DNA from: Agitococcus lubricus
GTDB lineage: Bacteria > Pseudomonadota > Gammaproteobacteria > Pseudomonadales > Moraxellaceae
Length of the DNA: 64,000 nucleotides
Direction of reading: 5' to 3'
Assembly: GCF_003051055.1 (NCBI RefSeq)
Contig: NZ_QAON01000001.1
Location: forward strand, 1 to 64,000
The notes under the pieces were generated by a model that saw only the letters and a list, made by a program, of their open reading frames with translations, did not search any database and was not told where the DNA came from. Of the stretch, positions 56,745-64,000 are shown piece after piece; position 1 is the first letter of the stretch, and every line of letters starts with the position of its first letter. The position numbers and the translations under genes are program-made.

Positions 56745-57173
56745 CTAATCTTGCCATCGGTCGGGATTGAGGCAAAAACCAATCACCGTTCCTAGTACAG
56801 CCAATACCAAAATAATTTCAATCGTACCCACAATGCCTGTGGTCGCGCCTAATACACTTCCTTTTAAGGCATTGACTAACTTAGCACGCCGACGTTTAGT
56901 TGTGGACAACGGCGCACGTTTTTTGCCATGTTTAGAACGTGCCTGCCGACTACTGCCATCACCTTTGGCGCGATTACAGCGAATACATGCAGGATATAAA
57001 TTATTGAGACGGTGCGTACCGCCTTTAGCTTGTGGATTAGAATGCTCGACTTCCCATCCGCCTGCCGCTTTTAACATGCCGTAATGGGCAAACACTAATT
57101 TTTGATGACAAATATGACAATAACCTGATGAGCGTAGAAAAATCTTTTCTAACTGACTATTAGTAAAACGCAT
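56745..57173 (-). CDS. HNH endonuclease with C-terminal membrane anchor
   Basis: The 142-residue protein has an N-terminal HNH nuclease module with paired zinc cysteines C19-x2-C22 (CHICHQ) and C63-x2-C66 (CIRCNRAKG), the catalytic-type WEVEHSNPQAKGG (H44) and RLNNLYP asparagines. A strongly basic linker (QARSKHGKKR...TTKRRRAK) leads to a single TM segment at about 113-134. Tail anchoring of an HNH nuclease is unusual; it would place the nuclease at the inner membrane surface. It heads the HNH-AIM24-M48 operon. The ribosome-binding site is weak. Confidence 0.82.
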   Translation of the reverse strand: MRFTNSQLEKIFLRSSGYCHICHQKLVFAHYGMLKAAGGWEVEHSNPQAKGGTHRLNNLYPACIRCNRAKGDGSSRQARSKHGKKRAPLSTTKRRRAKLVNALKGSVLGATTGIVGTIEIILVLAVLGTVIGFCLNPDRWQD

Positions 57174-57205
57174 GCGACTCTAACTTAATAAATTTACTGA
57201 ACTGA

Positions 57206-57340
57206 TTAAAAACTATGTTTAAGACAACAAATGATAAACTTTACTAATAAAATTAACAGCTTAGCTAACAATAAAACGACACAAGTTGTCGGATTGTCTT
57301 TCTGAGAGTCTCGTCCAGTTTGGCTAACAAAGTAAGCCAT
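57206..57340 (-). CDS. Possible 44-residue single-TM protein
   Basis: An ATG at 57340 is preceded by GAGGTG and opens a frame with a polar N-terminus (MAYFVSQTGRDSQKDNPT), a hydrophobic helix (about 19-38) and a short basic tail (CLKHSF). It ends 32 bases before the HNH nuclease start on the same strand, so it could be the first gene of that operon. A longer frame from 57472 has no supporting signal. Not a recognised family. Confidence 0.4.
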   Translation of the reverse strand: MAYFVSQTGRDSQKDNPTTCVVLLLAKLLILLVKFIICCLKHSF

Positions 57341-57658
57341 AGACACCTCATTTTGATACCCACGAAGGATATTTGACACGAAAACAGGCGTAACTGTTTT
57401 TTTTATGAACAGGCAAGATGAGTTTTGTTCATTTTTTGCCCAAAATACAGTAAATAACGTGACTTTAGCCAATCTTATTGCTATAGCTAAAAGAGATAAT
57501 ACGCTAAAAATCGCGTTAGTGTGTTGCGGATAAACATTATATCTAACAACATCTATAGGGGTGTATGGTAGCGCTATTTGTCATTACCCCGTATTTCCGT
57601 ATAGAATTTGTCGATTCGGTCACATTTGCTAACAATAACAACAACTGGAGGGGCAATA
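57341..57658. other. Divergent intergenic region before START gene 2
   Basis: About 318 AT-rich bases separate the two divergent units. AAAACAG/CTGTTTT with a 6-base loop and a following T run (57381-57404) resembles an intrinsic terminator on the plus strand, although no gene precedes it. No other feature stands out. Confidence 0.4.
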
Positions 57659-58384
57659 ATGGCTCGTCGATTTGCATTCATCTTGGCTTCTGTTTTGGCC
57701 TGTGCGGTAGCCATGCCCGTCTATGCAGCGGGTGAAGATGATTTAGATGAATTCCAAACTAAACTGGGCAATCAATGGGTATTAGTCAAAAACGATACCC
57801 GTCGCAATATTAAAACCTATGCCAAACAAGAAGATGGTAAACGCTTTCGTTCGTTTAAAGTCGATGCGGTCTTAGATAGTACCGTAGAGTCGGGTGTGCG
57901 GGTCTTACTCGATGCCGAAAACTACACGAAGTGGTATTGGGAAGTCTTTGAAAGTCGAATGCTAAAACAAGTATCCCCCACTGAATACTATTTATATCTC
58001 AAACACCGCGCCCCCGTCAGTTTACCTGACCGAGATGTGATTTTACATGCCACTGTTGAACTACAAAAAAAACCCAGTGACCCGATTACCTTGCGTGTAA
58101 AAGCCGCACCTGACTACATTCCTGAAGCCCCACCCCTCATTCGGATGCCCGCAGAAGATATGGTGGCTCACTTTACGCCCCTACCCAATAATCAGGTGCG
58201 TATTGAGGCTGAAGGCTATGTTGACCCTGGTGGAAGAGTACCGACATGGGCGAATAACTACATTCAGCGTAATGCCCCCTATAGCATTTTAGTGGGGTTG
58301 TTACGGATGATGACTAACGAAAGTTACCGTAAAGCCAAGACACCTTTGCCTTTTAAGGTCTATAACAGCCCAACAGATAACTAA
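57659..58384 (+). CDS. Exported START-domain protein (paralogue)
   Basis: The ATG at 57659 has a strong GGAGGGG site six bases upstream, so an earlier frame from 57608 is rejected. The 241-residue product has a signal peptide (RRFAFILASVLACAVAMPVYA, cleavage about 24) and one START domain: TVESGVRVLLDAENYTKWYWEVFES, then APVSLPDRDVILHATVEL and GYVDPGGRVPTWANNYIQRNAPYSILVGLLRMM. The PDRDV and GYxDxGGxxP motifs are shared with the protein at 16320-17045. The role is binding or periplasmic carriage of a hydrophobic ligand. Monocistronic; a hairpin follows. Confidence 0.8.
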   Translation: MARRFAFILASVLACAVAMPVYAAGEDDLDEFQTKLGNQWVLVKNDTRRNIKTYAKQEDGKRFRSFKVDAVLDSTVESGVRVLLDAENYTKWYWEVFESRMLKQVSPTEYYLYLKHRAPVSLPDRDVILHATVELQKKPSDPITLRVKAAPDYIPEAPPLIRMPAEDMVAHFTPLPNNQVRIEAEGYVDPGGRVPTWANNYIQRNAPYSILVGLLRMMTNESYRKAKTPLPFKVYNSPTDN

Positions 58385-58397
58385 ACGTGGCCGTCAA

Positions 58398-58425
58398 CGA
58401 CAACTCGCCTAAGTGCGAGTCGTCG
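58398..58425. terminator. Hairpin between START gene 2 and EamA gene
   Basis: CGACAACTCGC pairs with GCGAGTCGTCG at 10 of 11 positions around CTAAGT. It starts 13 bases after the START stop and overlaps the last codons of the convergent EamA gene. No T tract. Confidence 0.55.
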
Positions 58426-59311
58426 ATTGACCTGTCAATAGTCGCCACGGCTGCAATGCGCCCGTCACCATACCCAGCAAACCCAAGACTAAACCGATGG
58501 TTAAAGGCTCATCTAAAATAGGGACGGCTAAACTAGCGGCTAACATGGGGGCTAAAGCCAAAAAGCTCCCCACTGTAAACGCCCCTAAACGCCTCACCGC
58601 CTCGATAAAGGTCAACATGGCAACAATCACCACCAAGATGCCTTGAAATCCTGCTTGTAAAGCAATCACTGACCACGAGGCTTGCGCCATACCACTGGGC
58701 AAAAATAACCAATAGATAGGTAAAAATAGCAGCGCGGAGATAATCGCCACCCCTACCGTGGCAGGAATTGGCGGTAATTGCCAACGCTTTAATAACGCCG
58801 TATACGCTGCCCACGATGCAGAAGCAGCGGCAAACATGACATCGCCCCAACCAAAATGGCTGTTGGGATTTTGTAGCTCTAAAAAGGCCATCGCACCAAT
58901 CCCAAAAGCGATACAGCTTAAACCTAGCCAACGGTCACGGGTCATCGCCTCACTCACCAGCAACCACCCCATAAATGCTGTCCAAAAGGGTAAAAAGCCG
59001 TGTAAAAATATCGCGCCATGTGCCGCAGGCGCTAAACTAAAGCCGACATAGGCCAACATGGCATACCCCAAGCCGCCCAAAATAGCGACCACTAAATAAC
59101 GCCAATTCAAGAACTGACGTATCTCCATTTTCCAGAGCACATAAGGCAATAAAACGATGGCTGCCGTCCCAAAACGTAAAGCCGTAGTATCCCAAGGGGT
59201 CAGTACACTTTTACCTGCCAACCGCGAGACTAAAATAAAACTTGCCCAAACTGACAAGGTAAATAACACCAAACCATAACCTATCCATTGTTGGCGAGAG
59301 GTCTGATTCAT
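58409..59311 (-). CDS. EamA/DMT superfamily transporter
   Basis: The 300-residue inner-membrane protein has ten hydrophobic segments arranged as two EamA halves (about 12-145 and 156-290), the usual layout of drug/metabolite exporters such as RhaT and YddG relatives. Typical features are WASFILVSRLAGKSVLTPWDTTALRF in the first half and GSFLALAPMLAASLAVPILDEPLTIGLVLG in the second. Substrate unknown. The start overlaps the rlmB stop by four bases (ATGA), so the two are co-transcribed without an obvious functional link. Confidence 0.85.
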   Translation of the reverse strand: MNQTSRQQWIGYGLVLFTLSVWASFILVSRLAGKSVLTPWDTTALRFGTAAIVLLPYVLWKMEIRQFLNWRYLVVAILGGLGYAMLAYVGFSLAPAAHGAIFLHGFLPFWTAFMGWLLVSEAMTRDRWLGLSCIAFGIGAMAFLELQNPNSHFGWGDVMFAAASASWAAYTALLKRWQLPPIPATVGVAIISALLFLPIYWLFLPSGMAQASWSVIALQAGFQGILVVIVAMLTFIEAVRRLGAFTVGSFLALAPMLAASLAVPILDEPLTIGLVLGLLGMVTGALQPWRLLTGQSTTRT

Positions 59312-60057
59312 CCGATACTCCGTTGTCTAAAGGCTTCATATAAGACAATGCCCGTCGCCACACTGACATTCAAACTTTGTACTGTGCCTTGCATAGGAAT
59401 GTAGGCCAACGTATCACAATGCTCACGCGTTAAACGGCGCATCCCTGTCCCTTCTGCGCCCATGACAATCGCTAAAGCGCCTGTCAGTTTAATGTCATAT
59501 ACTGATTTTGCTTCGGGTGTTAATGCCGTCCCCACCAGCCATACGCCTTCATCCGCCAACATCTTTAAGGTACGCGCTAAATTAGTGACTTGAAATAAGG
59601 GTAAAACTTCTGCTGCACCCGATGCTGTTTTGCGTGCTACCGCATTTAAGGCGGCTGATTTATCTTTGGGAGTAATCACCGCATGTACACCAACCGACTC
59701 TGCCGTACGCAAACATGCACCTAAATTATGGGGGTCGGTAATATTATCTAATACCAATAAGAATGGAGGGACAGATAAACGCTGCAAAAATTCGGCTAAA
59801 TCGTGCTCATTCGCAGGGCTATGACTACGCGCACGCGCGACAACGCCTTGATGCTGACCTTGAGCGGCTAACTGGTCTAACTTATCACGATTGACCGCTT
59901 GCACTGCCAATCCAAACTGCTTGGCCAGCTCAATAATTTGTTGTAAGCGCTCATCTTCGCGGCTGTTTAGCACAAACACATCAAGTACCTGTTCGGGATG
60001 ATGTGTTAATAACGCATGTACGGTATGTAAACCATAAATATTTTCTGTTTTGGCCAT
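59308..60057 (-). CDS. rlmB: 23S rRNA (guanosine-2'-O)-methyltransferase RlmB
   Basis: The 249-residue SPOUT methyltransferase is expected to methylate the ribose of G2251 in the peptidyl-transferase P loop. N-terminal substrate domain: IYGLHTVHALLTHHP. Catalytic knot motifs: PPFLLVLDNITDPHNLGACLRTAE (motif 1), LAIVMGAEGTGM (motif 2) and IPMQGTVQSLNVSVATGIVLYE (motif 3). The length matches E. coli RlmB (243). It is encoded downstream of rnr on the same strand, the usual rnr-rlmB neighbourhood in gammaproteobacteria, here separated by a MITE-like element. Confidence 0.95.
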   Translation of the reverse strand: MAKTENIYGLHTVHALLTHHPEQVLDVFVLNSREDERLQQIIELAKQFGLAVQAVNRDKLDQLAAQGQHQGVVARARSHSPANEHDLAEFLQRLSVPPFLLVLDNITDPHNLGACLRTAESVGVHAVITPKDKSAALNAVARKTASGAAEVLPLFQVTNLARTLKMLADEGVWLVGTALTPEAKSVYDIKLTGALAIVMGAEGTGMRRLTREHCDTLAYIPMQGTVQSLNVSVATGIVLYEAFRQRSIG

Positions 60058-60093
60058 AATGTGGCAATACTCTGCAAATTTCAGGACGGAAAT

Positions 60094-60364
60094 TAGGGTC
60101 TGTTGACGTTTTGCGTGTGAGCCGCGTTGCTGATAAAAATGGACTCAGGCAAGGCACAAAACGCAGCGAATAGTGATTCTATTAGCCAGTTTTGTAACGT
60201 AGAATGAGTCAATTTTTAACGCACCCCCAAGGGAAAGAACTATTTTTTGAGGCTACGTTGTTGTTCATCACTTATTTGGAATAACCAAACTGCGCGCTTC
60301 ACGCCTCGTATCCTCTAAAAAATAGCTTCTTTCGCAACCACAATCAAAATATCAACAGACCCTA
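60094..60364. mobile_element. MITE-like element between rlmB and rnr
   Basis: Terminal inverted repeats TAGGGTCTGTTGACGTTTT (60094-60112) and AAAATATCAACAGACCCTA (60346-60364) pair at 17 of 19 positions, and the ends are bordered by TA, as a TA target duplication would give. The 271-bp inside is non-coding and strongly folded: one arm pair centres on GGACTCA/TGAGTCA, another on CTATTTTTT/AAAAAATAG next to AAAGAA/TTCTTT. The pattern fits a non-autonomous element mobilised by a TA-targeting transposase. It is inserted inside the usual rnr-rlmB transcription unit. Confidence 0.7.
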
Positions 60365-60452
60365 TGTTAGAACAGCGAAGATTATCGCTTATTGGGTGGA
60401 TATCGCTAACGGTGATAACCCCAAGAAAACCTTTGACCAACCCACAGCAAAT

Positions 60453-60481
60453 GGCTAGCTATCGCGTGTCGATAACTAGCC
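60453..60481 (-). terminator. Hairpin downstream of rnr
   Basis: GGCTAGCTATCG (60453-60464) pairs with CGATAACTAGCC (60470-60481) with one mismatch and a 5-base loop, 10 bases after the rnr stop on the minus strand. It is followed by ATTTGCTG, so the T tract is weak. Confidence 0.6.
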
Positions 60482-60491
60482 GATTCAAGAG

Positions 60492-62855
60492 TTAGCCTGA
60501 CTTTCGACGCGACTTGGGCTTTTTAGCTTTGGTCTTGGCGTTTGTTTGACTTTTTTTGGCTTGGGCAGCACTTTTTTCTGCATCCGAGCGTAAATCAGGC
60601 TTTTTGTTACGCGACTTTTTAGCTTTGCTAGTGTCGGGAGCAGTCTTTGAGACCACTTTACGCCGTTTTACGGAATGTAATTTAGCGATAAAATCAAAAT
60701 CCATTTTACGCTCATCTAAATTGACACCCGCCACTCGCACTTCGACTTTATCGCCCATCGCATAACTCTCACCTGTTCGTGAGCCAATTAACTGATGAAG
60801 TACAGGGTCAAAGTTAAAAAAATCGCCTGCCAAATGACGGACATGCACTAAGCCTTCCACAAAAATATCATCTAAGGCCACAAAAAAGCCAAACGCCGTG
60901 ACGGCACTAATCACCCCTGTAAACACATCACCGATATGGTCTTGCATGTATTCACACTTTAACCATGCGGTGACATCGCGTGTTGCCTCATCGGCTCGGC
61001 GCTCATTGAGCGAGCATGCTTCGCCTAAGGCTAACATCTCCGTCATATCCATGGCGGGCGGCGCATCGGGATGACGTAAACTATGACGAATGACGCGGTG
61101 TAATAATAAATCAGGATAACGACGAATCGGTGAGGTGAAATGGGCATAGGCTTCATAAGCCAAACCAAAATGACCTAAATTTTCGGGACTATATACCGCT
61201 TGCATCATCGAACGTAATAACATGGTTTCGATAATCGCCGCATCGGGTCGGTCTTTAATCGCTAATAAAACGGCCTGAAAGTCGGCAGGTGTTGGCTTTT
61301 TGGCCTTAAAATCAATACCTAATAACGCCAAATAGCTTTTGAGTTTAATCAGCTTTTCGTCTTTTGGCCCTTCGTGATTACGATACAACGCAGGTAACTG
61401 GCGTTTTTGTACATACTCTGCTGCGCAGACATTGGCCGCCAACATACATTCTTCAATCAGCATGTGCGCCTGATTACGGGTACGCGGCAAAATTTTGTCG
61501 ATTTTACGTTGTTCATCAAAAATGATATAGGTTTCAGGCGCGTCAAAATCCAAAGCCCCTCGTTTTTCGCGAGTTCCACGTAAAATCTTAAATAAACCAT
61601 ATAAATTATGTAAAGGCTGAATCAGATGTGGATAGGTCTTGCTCACCTGTTGGCCTAACTCACTATCAGGCTGCTCTAATAAGGCACTGACTTGGGTATA
61701 GGTTAAACGTGCTTTAGAGTGCATCACCGCTTCATAAAAACGGTAACTGGTGACTCGCCCTAAACGGGAAAGGGTCATATCACAGACCATACACAGACGG
61801 TCAACCTGTGGTTTAAGTGAGCATAAGCCATTCGACAAGATTTCTGGCAACATGGGCACCACAAACCCCGGAAAATATACCGAGGTTGTCCGTTGTCGTG
61901 CTTCCATATCTAAGGGGGCATAAGGTGTGACATAGTGGGAAACGTCAGCAATAGCAACCACTAAACGATAGCCGCCCCCTGCCCTTTTTTCGGCATAAAC
62001 AGCATCATCAAAGTCTTTGGCATCTTCGCCATCAATGGTTACTAAAGCCAAATCCCGCAAATCAACCCGTCCTTGTTTGTCAGCCTCAGCAACTTCGGGG
62101 GTCATATCGACAATTTGACGTTCTACATCGACAGGCCAAACATGCGGGATTTCAAAATTGCGTAGCGCAATTTCTATTTCTAAGCCTGCGGATAAATAGT
62201 CACCCAAGACTTCTATCACTTCGCCCACGGCAAAGCTGTGATGAGTGGGCTGCTCTACAATACGTACATCAATAAATTGGCCTAACTGCGCACCTTTAAT
62301 ATCACCTTGCAGTACAATTTCTTGTGTCATACGTGGGTTATCAGGCATGACATAGGCTATACCATCTTCTTCGCAATAACGTCCAACTAAATGGGTCGTC
62401 TTGCGTTCGATGACTCTGACAATACGGCCTTCAGGACGACCTTTGTGGTCGTAACCCACAACACGCACGAGGGCGATATCACCATGAAAAACCAAACGCA
62501 TTTGTTTGGACGTTAATAAAATATCAGGCGATTTGTCTTCTGGAATTAAAAAACCAAAACCGTCAGGATGTCCTTGCACATACCCTTGCACACATTCGCT
62601 TTCATCTAAGGGTTTGAACAGGCCGCGTCGGTCACTGGCTAATTGACCATCACGCACCATCGCACCTAAGCGGCGTTGTAAGGCAAATTGACGTTCGTCA
62701 TCATAAAGCCCCAGAATACCCGCAAGTTGCTCACAGGAGAGTGCTTTAGGATGCTGACTAAGAATTTCTAGGATAAGTTCACGACTGGGGATAGGATTTT
62801 CATATTTTTCAGCTTCGCGCTGAGCTTGTGGGTCTTGCCACGAATTTTGGGTCAT
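60492..62855 (-). CDS. rnr: Ribonuclease R
   Basis: The 787-residue 3'-5' exoribonuclease degrades structured RNA and acts in rRNA quality control and trans-translation. An N-terminal winged-helix (SRELILEILSQHPKALSCEQLAGIL) and cold-shock domains (DGFGFLIPEDKSPDILL) come first. The RNB catalytic core follows with DGEDAKDFDDAVYAEK (about 275-290) carrying the metal-binding aspartates, and EECMLAANVCAAEYV. Then come the S1 domain (VFTGVISAVTAFGFFVALDDIFVEGLVHV) and a Lys-rich tail (about 725-787) typical of RNase R. Its usual downstream partner rlmB lies beyond the hairpin and the MITE-like element. Confidence 0.96.
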   Translation of the reverse strand: MTQNSWQDPQAQREAEKYENPIPSRELILEILSQHPKALSCEQLAGILGLYDDERQFALQRRLGAMVRDGQLASDRRGLFKPLDESECVQGYVQGHPDGFGFLIPEDKSPDILLTSKQMRLVFHGDIALVRVVGYDHKGRPEGRIVRVIERKTTHLVGRYCEEDGIAYVMPDNPRMTQEIVLQGDIKGAQLGQFIDVRIVEQPTHHSFAVGEVIEVLGDYLSAGLEIEIALRNFEIPHVWPVDVERQIVDMTPEVAEADKQGRVDLRDLALVTIDGEDAKDFDDAVYAEKRAGGGYRLVVAIADVSHYVTPYAPLDMEARQRTTSVYFPGFVVPMLPEILSNGLCSLKPQVDRLCMVCDMTLSRLGRVTSYRFYEAVMHSKARLTYTQVSALLEQPDSELGQQVSKTYPHLIQPLHNLYGLFKILRGTREKRGALDFDAPETYIIFDEQRKIDKILPRTRNQAHMLIEECMLAANVCAAEYVQKRQLPALYRNHEGPKDEKLIKLKSYLALLGIDFKAKKPTPADFQAVLLAIKDRPDAAIIETMLLRSMMQAVYSPENLGHFGLAYEAYAHFTSPIRRYPDLLLHRVIRHSLRHPDAPPAMDMTEMLALGEACSLNERRADEATRDVTAWLKCEYMQDHIGDVFTGVISAVTAFGFFVALDDIFVEGLVHVRHLAGDFFNFDPVLHQLIGSRTGESYAMGDKVEVRVAGVNLDERKMDFDFIAKLHSVKRRKVVSKTAPDTSKAKKSRNKKPDLRSDAEKSAAQAKKSQTNAKTKAKKPKSRRKSG

Positions 62856-63161
62856 AAATTACTTTGTTCTCTATAAAAATCAGACCATTTTATGTTTTGC
62901 CCACGTTGGCTCTTTGTCATTATTCAGGAATGAGGAGCGGCAAAAACAGTACTCGGATTGTAACACGCACACCGTGACAAGTGCTTGACATTTTAATGTT
63001 TGCGTTTATTTGCTTACATTTTCTCAGTCGCAACGACGACTAGGTGATTTTTCAAGCCTCATATAACCATATCGTATAAAAATATAATTAAAAAGTATTT
63101 TCAAATATATATAGGCTTTTCTTATAGTGCGCTCACTGTTGATTTTTGAACACTTCTTATC
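62856..63161. other. Divergent intergenic region, rnr / TauE-SafE gene
   Basis: About 306 bases, the half next to the permease being very AT-rich (around 63070-63130). It must hold both divergent promoters. No RNA gene or repeat was recognised. Confidence 0.4.
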
Positions 63162-64000
63162 ATGAAAATACGCCGTTTAGATTATGACGCTCCCGAAAGC
63201 CAGCAACATGCACGCGAAGGATTGCCATTACTTGAAGTCGAAGTGACGCATCAACCTTCTTTAACTACCTTAGCTAAAACATTTGCTGTATTGTTAGGCT
63301 TATTGTCGCTTGCGTTGGGTGCAGCGTATCTGATTGCTCCCGAATCGCATGTGATTACGGACGGTTTATTAAGTCACGCTTTTTGGATTGCATTTGCTGT
63401 TGGTTTAGGGGCACAAATTATTGATGGCGCTTTGGGTATGGCCTATGGCATTACCGCCACCACCTTTTTATTGGGCTCTGGTGTTTCTCCCGCCGCCGCG
63501 TCAGCCTCAGTTCATTTGGCCGAAGTATTTACGACAGGTTTTTCTGGTTTTTCACATTGGCGTTTTGGCAATATCAATAAAGCGCTGTTTTATCGTTTGG
63601 TCATACCCGGTGTGATTGGTGCAGTACTCGGCGCTTATGTTGTCACTAGTTTTGATGGTGACGTGCTTAAACCTTATATCTCTGCGTATTTGTTATTGAT
63701 GGGCTTATACATTTTAAGTAAAGCCTTTAGAACCTTAAAAACACGTAAAGAAGCCCCTAAACACATTGCTCCCTTAGCGTTGACAGGTGGTTTTGTGGAC
63801 TCTGTTGGCGGGGGCGGCTGGGGGCCAGTCGTCACCACGTCGTTAGTCGGGACTGGCCAAGACCCGCGTACCACTATTGGTTCGGTCAATGCCGCTGAAT
63901 TCTTTTTATCATTGGCGGGTGCTGCTTCTTTTGCGATTTTTGGCAGTGTTTTTAGTAATTGGCCATTGATTGCAGGCTTGGTCGTGGGCGGCTTATTTGC
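63162..64000 (+). CDS. TauE/SafE family permease, cut by window edge
   Basis: The frame is open from the ATG at 63162 to the right edge (279 codons). After a polar 40-residue N-terminus come membrane segments (LAKTFAVLLGLLSLALGAAYLI, FWIAFAVGLGAQIIDGALGMAYG and more). The hallmark TauE/SafE repeats are present: GxxAQxIDGALGMAYGITATTFLLGSGVSPAAASASVHLAEVFTTG and, in the second half, LTGGFVDSVGGGGWGPVVTTSLVGTGQDPRTTIGSVNAAEF. Members export sulfite, sulfoacetate or related organosulfur anions. The exact substrate is unknown and the C-terminus is missing. Confidence 0.85.
   Translation, partial: MKIRRLDYDAPESQQHAREGLPLLEVEVTHQPSLTTLAKTFAVLLGLLSLALGAAYLIAPESHVITDGLLSHAFWIAFAVGLGAQIIDGALGMAYGITATTFLLGSGVSPAAASASVHLAEVFTTGFSGFSHWRFGNINKALFYRLVIPGVIGAVLGAYVVTSFDGDVLKPYISAYLLLMGLYILSKAFRTLKTRKEAPKHIAPLALTGGFVDSVGGGGWGPVVTTSLVGTGQDPRTTIGSVNAAEFFLSLAGAASFAIFGSVFSNWPLIAGLVVGGLF

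Noticed and set aside
45841-57340. The whole recCBD region as a known defence island
   Set aside because: RecBCD is housekeeping, no restriction-modification, CBASS, retron or toxin genes accompany it, and the Imm45-like and HNH genes alone do not establish a defence island.
57206-57472. 88-codon version of the small frame before the HNH gene
   Set aside because: The outer start has no ribosome-binding site and the N-terminal half looks non-coding; only the 44-codon version from 57340 has a supported start.
62856-63161. tRNA-like or partial RNA gene in the rnr/TauE spacer
   Set aside because: A stretch near 63040 briefly resembled a tRNA arm, but no cloverleaf or T-loop GTTCRA sequence could be assembled.

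Overview
This is a moderately AT-rich chromosomal window from a Gram-negative gammaproteobacterium, probably of the Pseudomonadales/Moraxellaceae type. The evidence is a recC-recB-recD operon, an EarP/EF-P(Arg32) pair, MltA, RNase R and RlmB, plus lipid and hydrocarbon genes (AlmA-like flavin monooxygenase, SCP2 thiolase, a peroxisomal-MFE2-like multifunctional enzyme, two PF10118 proteins). Genus is not determinable from the sequence alone. No rRNA, tRNA, CRISPR array, prophage or complete insertion sequence was seen. Two short inverted-repeat-bounded elements look like MITEs.

Layout. 1-2.8 kb: iron(III) ABC transporter genes fbpA-fbpB (minus strand) behind a Fur-box-like site, with no ATPase gene in view. 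3.2-5.8 kb: rlmA-earP-efp (plus). 6-7.8 kb: a YadA-like trimeric autotransporter with 258-bp internal repeats. 7.8-10 kb: cytochrome b561-YceI fusion and a separate YceI protein, the latter with an inverted repeat over its ribosome-binding site. 10.7-18.5 kb: mltA, an alpha/beta hydrolase, a PF10118 diiron-like protein, an M24 peptidase-like protein behind a dyad-rich promoter, a Crp/Fnr regulator, an exported START-domain protein and a flavin monooxygenase. 18.8-26.1 kb: LpxR-like lipid A deacylase, acs, a second Crp/Fnr regulator in an operon with an AlkD-like HEAT-repeat protein, an unknown protein, a methyltransferase and a small membrane protein. 26.2-28.1 kb: a secreted PLC-like protein with lectin domains. 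28.4-34.4 kb: SCP2-type thiolase, a 1003-residue SDR-MaoC-SCP2x3 enzyme, a TetR regulator and a second PF10118 protein. 34.5-45.7 kb: a 3306-residue RTX protein and a LuxR-family regulator. 45.8-57.3 kb: an Imm45-like orphan immunity gene, recD, recB, recC, and an upstream compact set of three membrane-anchored proteins (M48 protease, AIM24-family, HNH nuclease with a C-terminal TM). 57.7-64 kb: a second START-domain protein, an EamA transporter, rlmB, rnr and a TauE/SafE permease cut by the window edge.

How it fits together. Two blocks (12-22 kb and 28-34 kb) look like lipid or hydrocarbon turnover: oxygenase, beta-oxidation enzymes carrying sterol-carrier domains, acetyl-CoA synthetase, lipid-binding START proteins and matching regulators. 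Surface and secreted proteins (YadA-like, LpxR-like, PLC-lectin, RTX) point to envelope interactions. The part that looks least described is the HNH-TM / AIM24 / M48 operon upstream of recCBD, with an orphan immunity-type gene at the far end of the same strand run. A defence or quality-control role is inference only.
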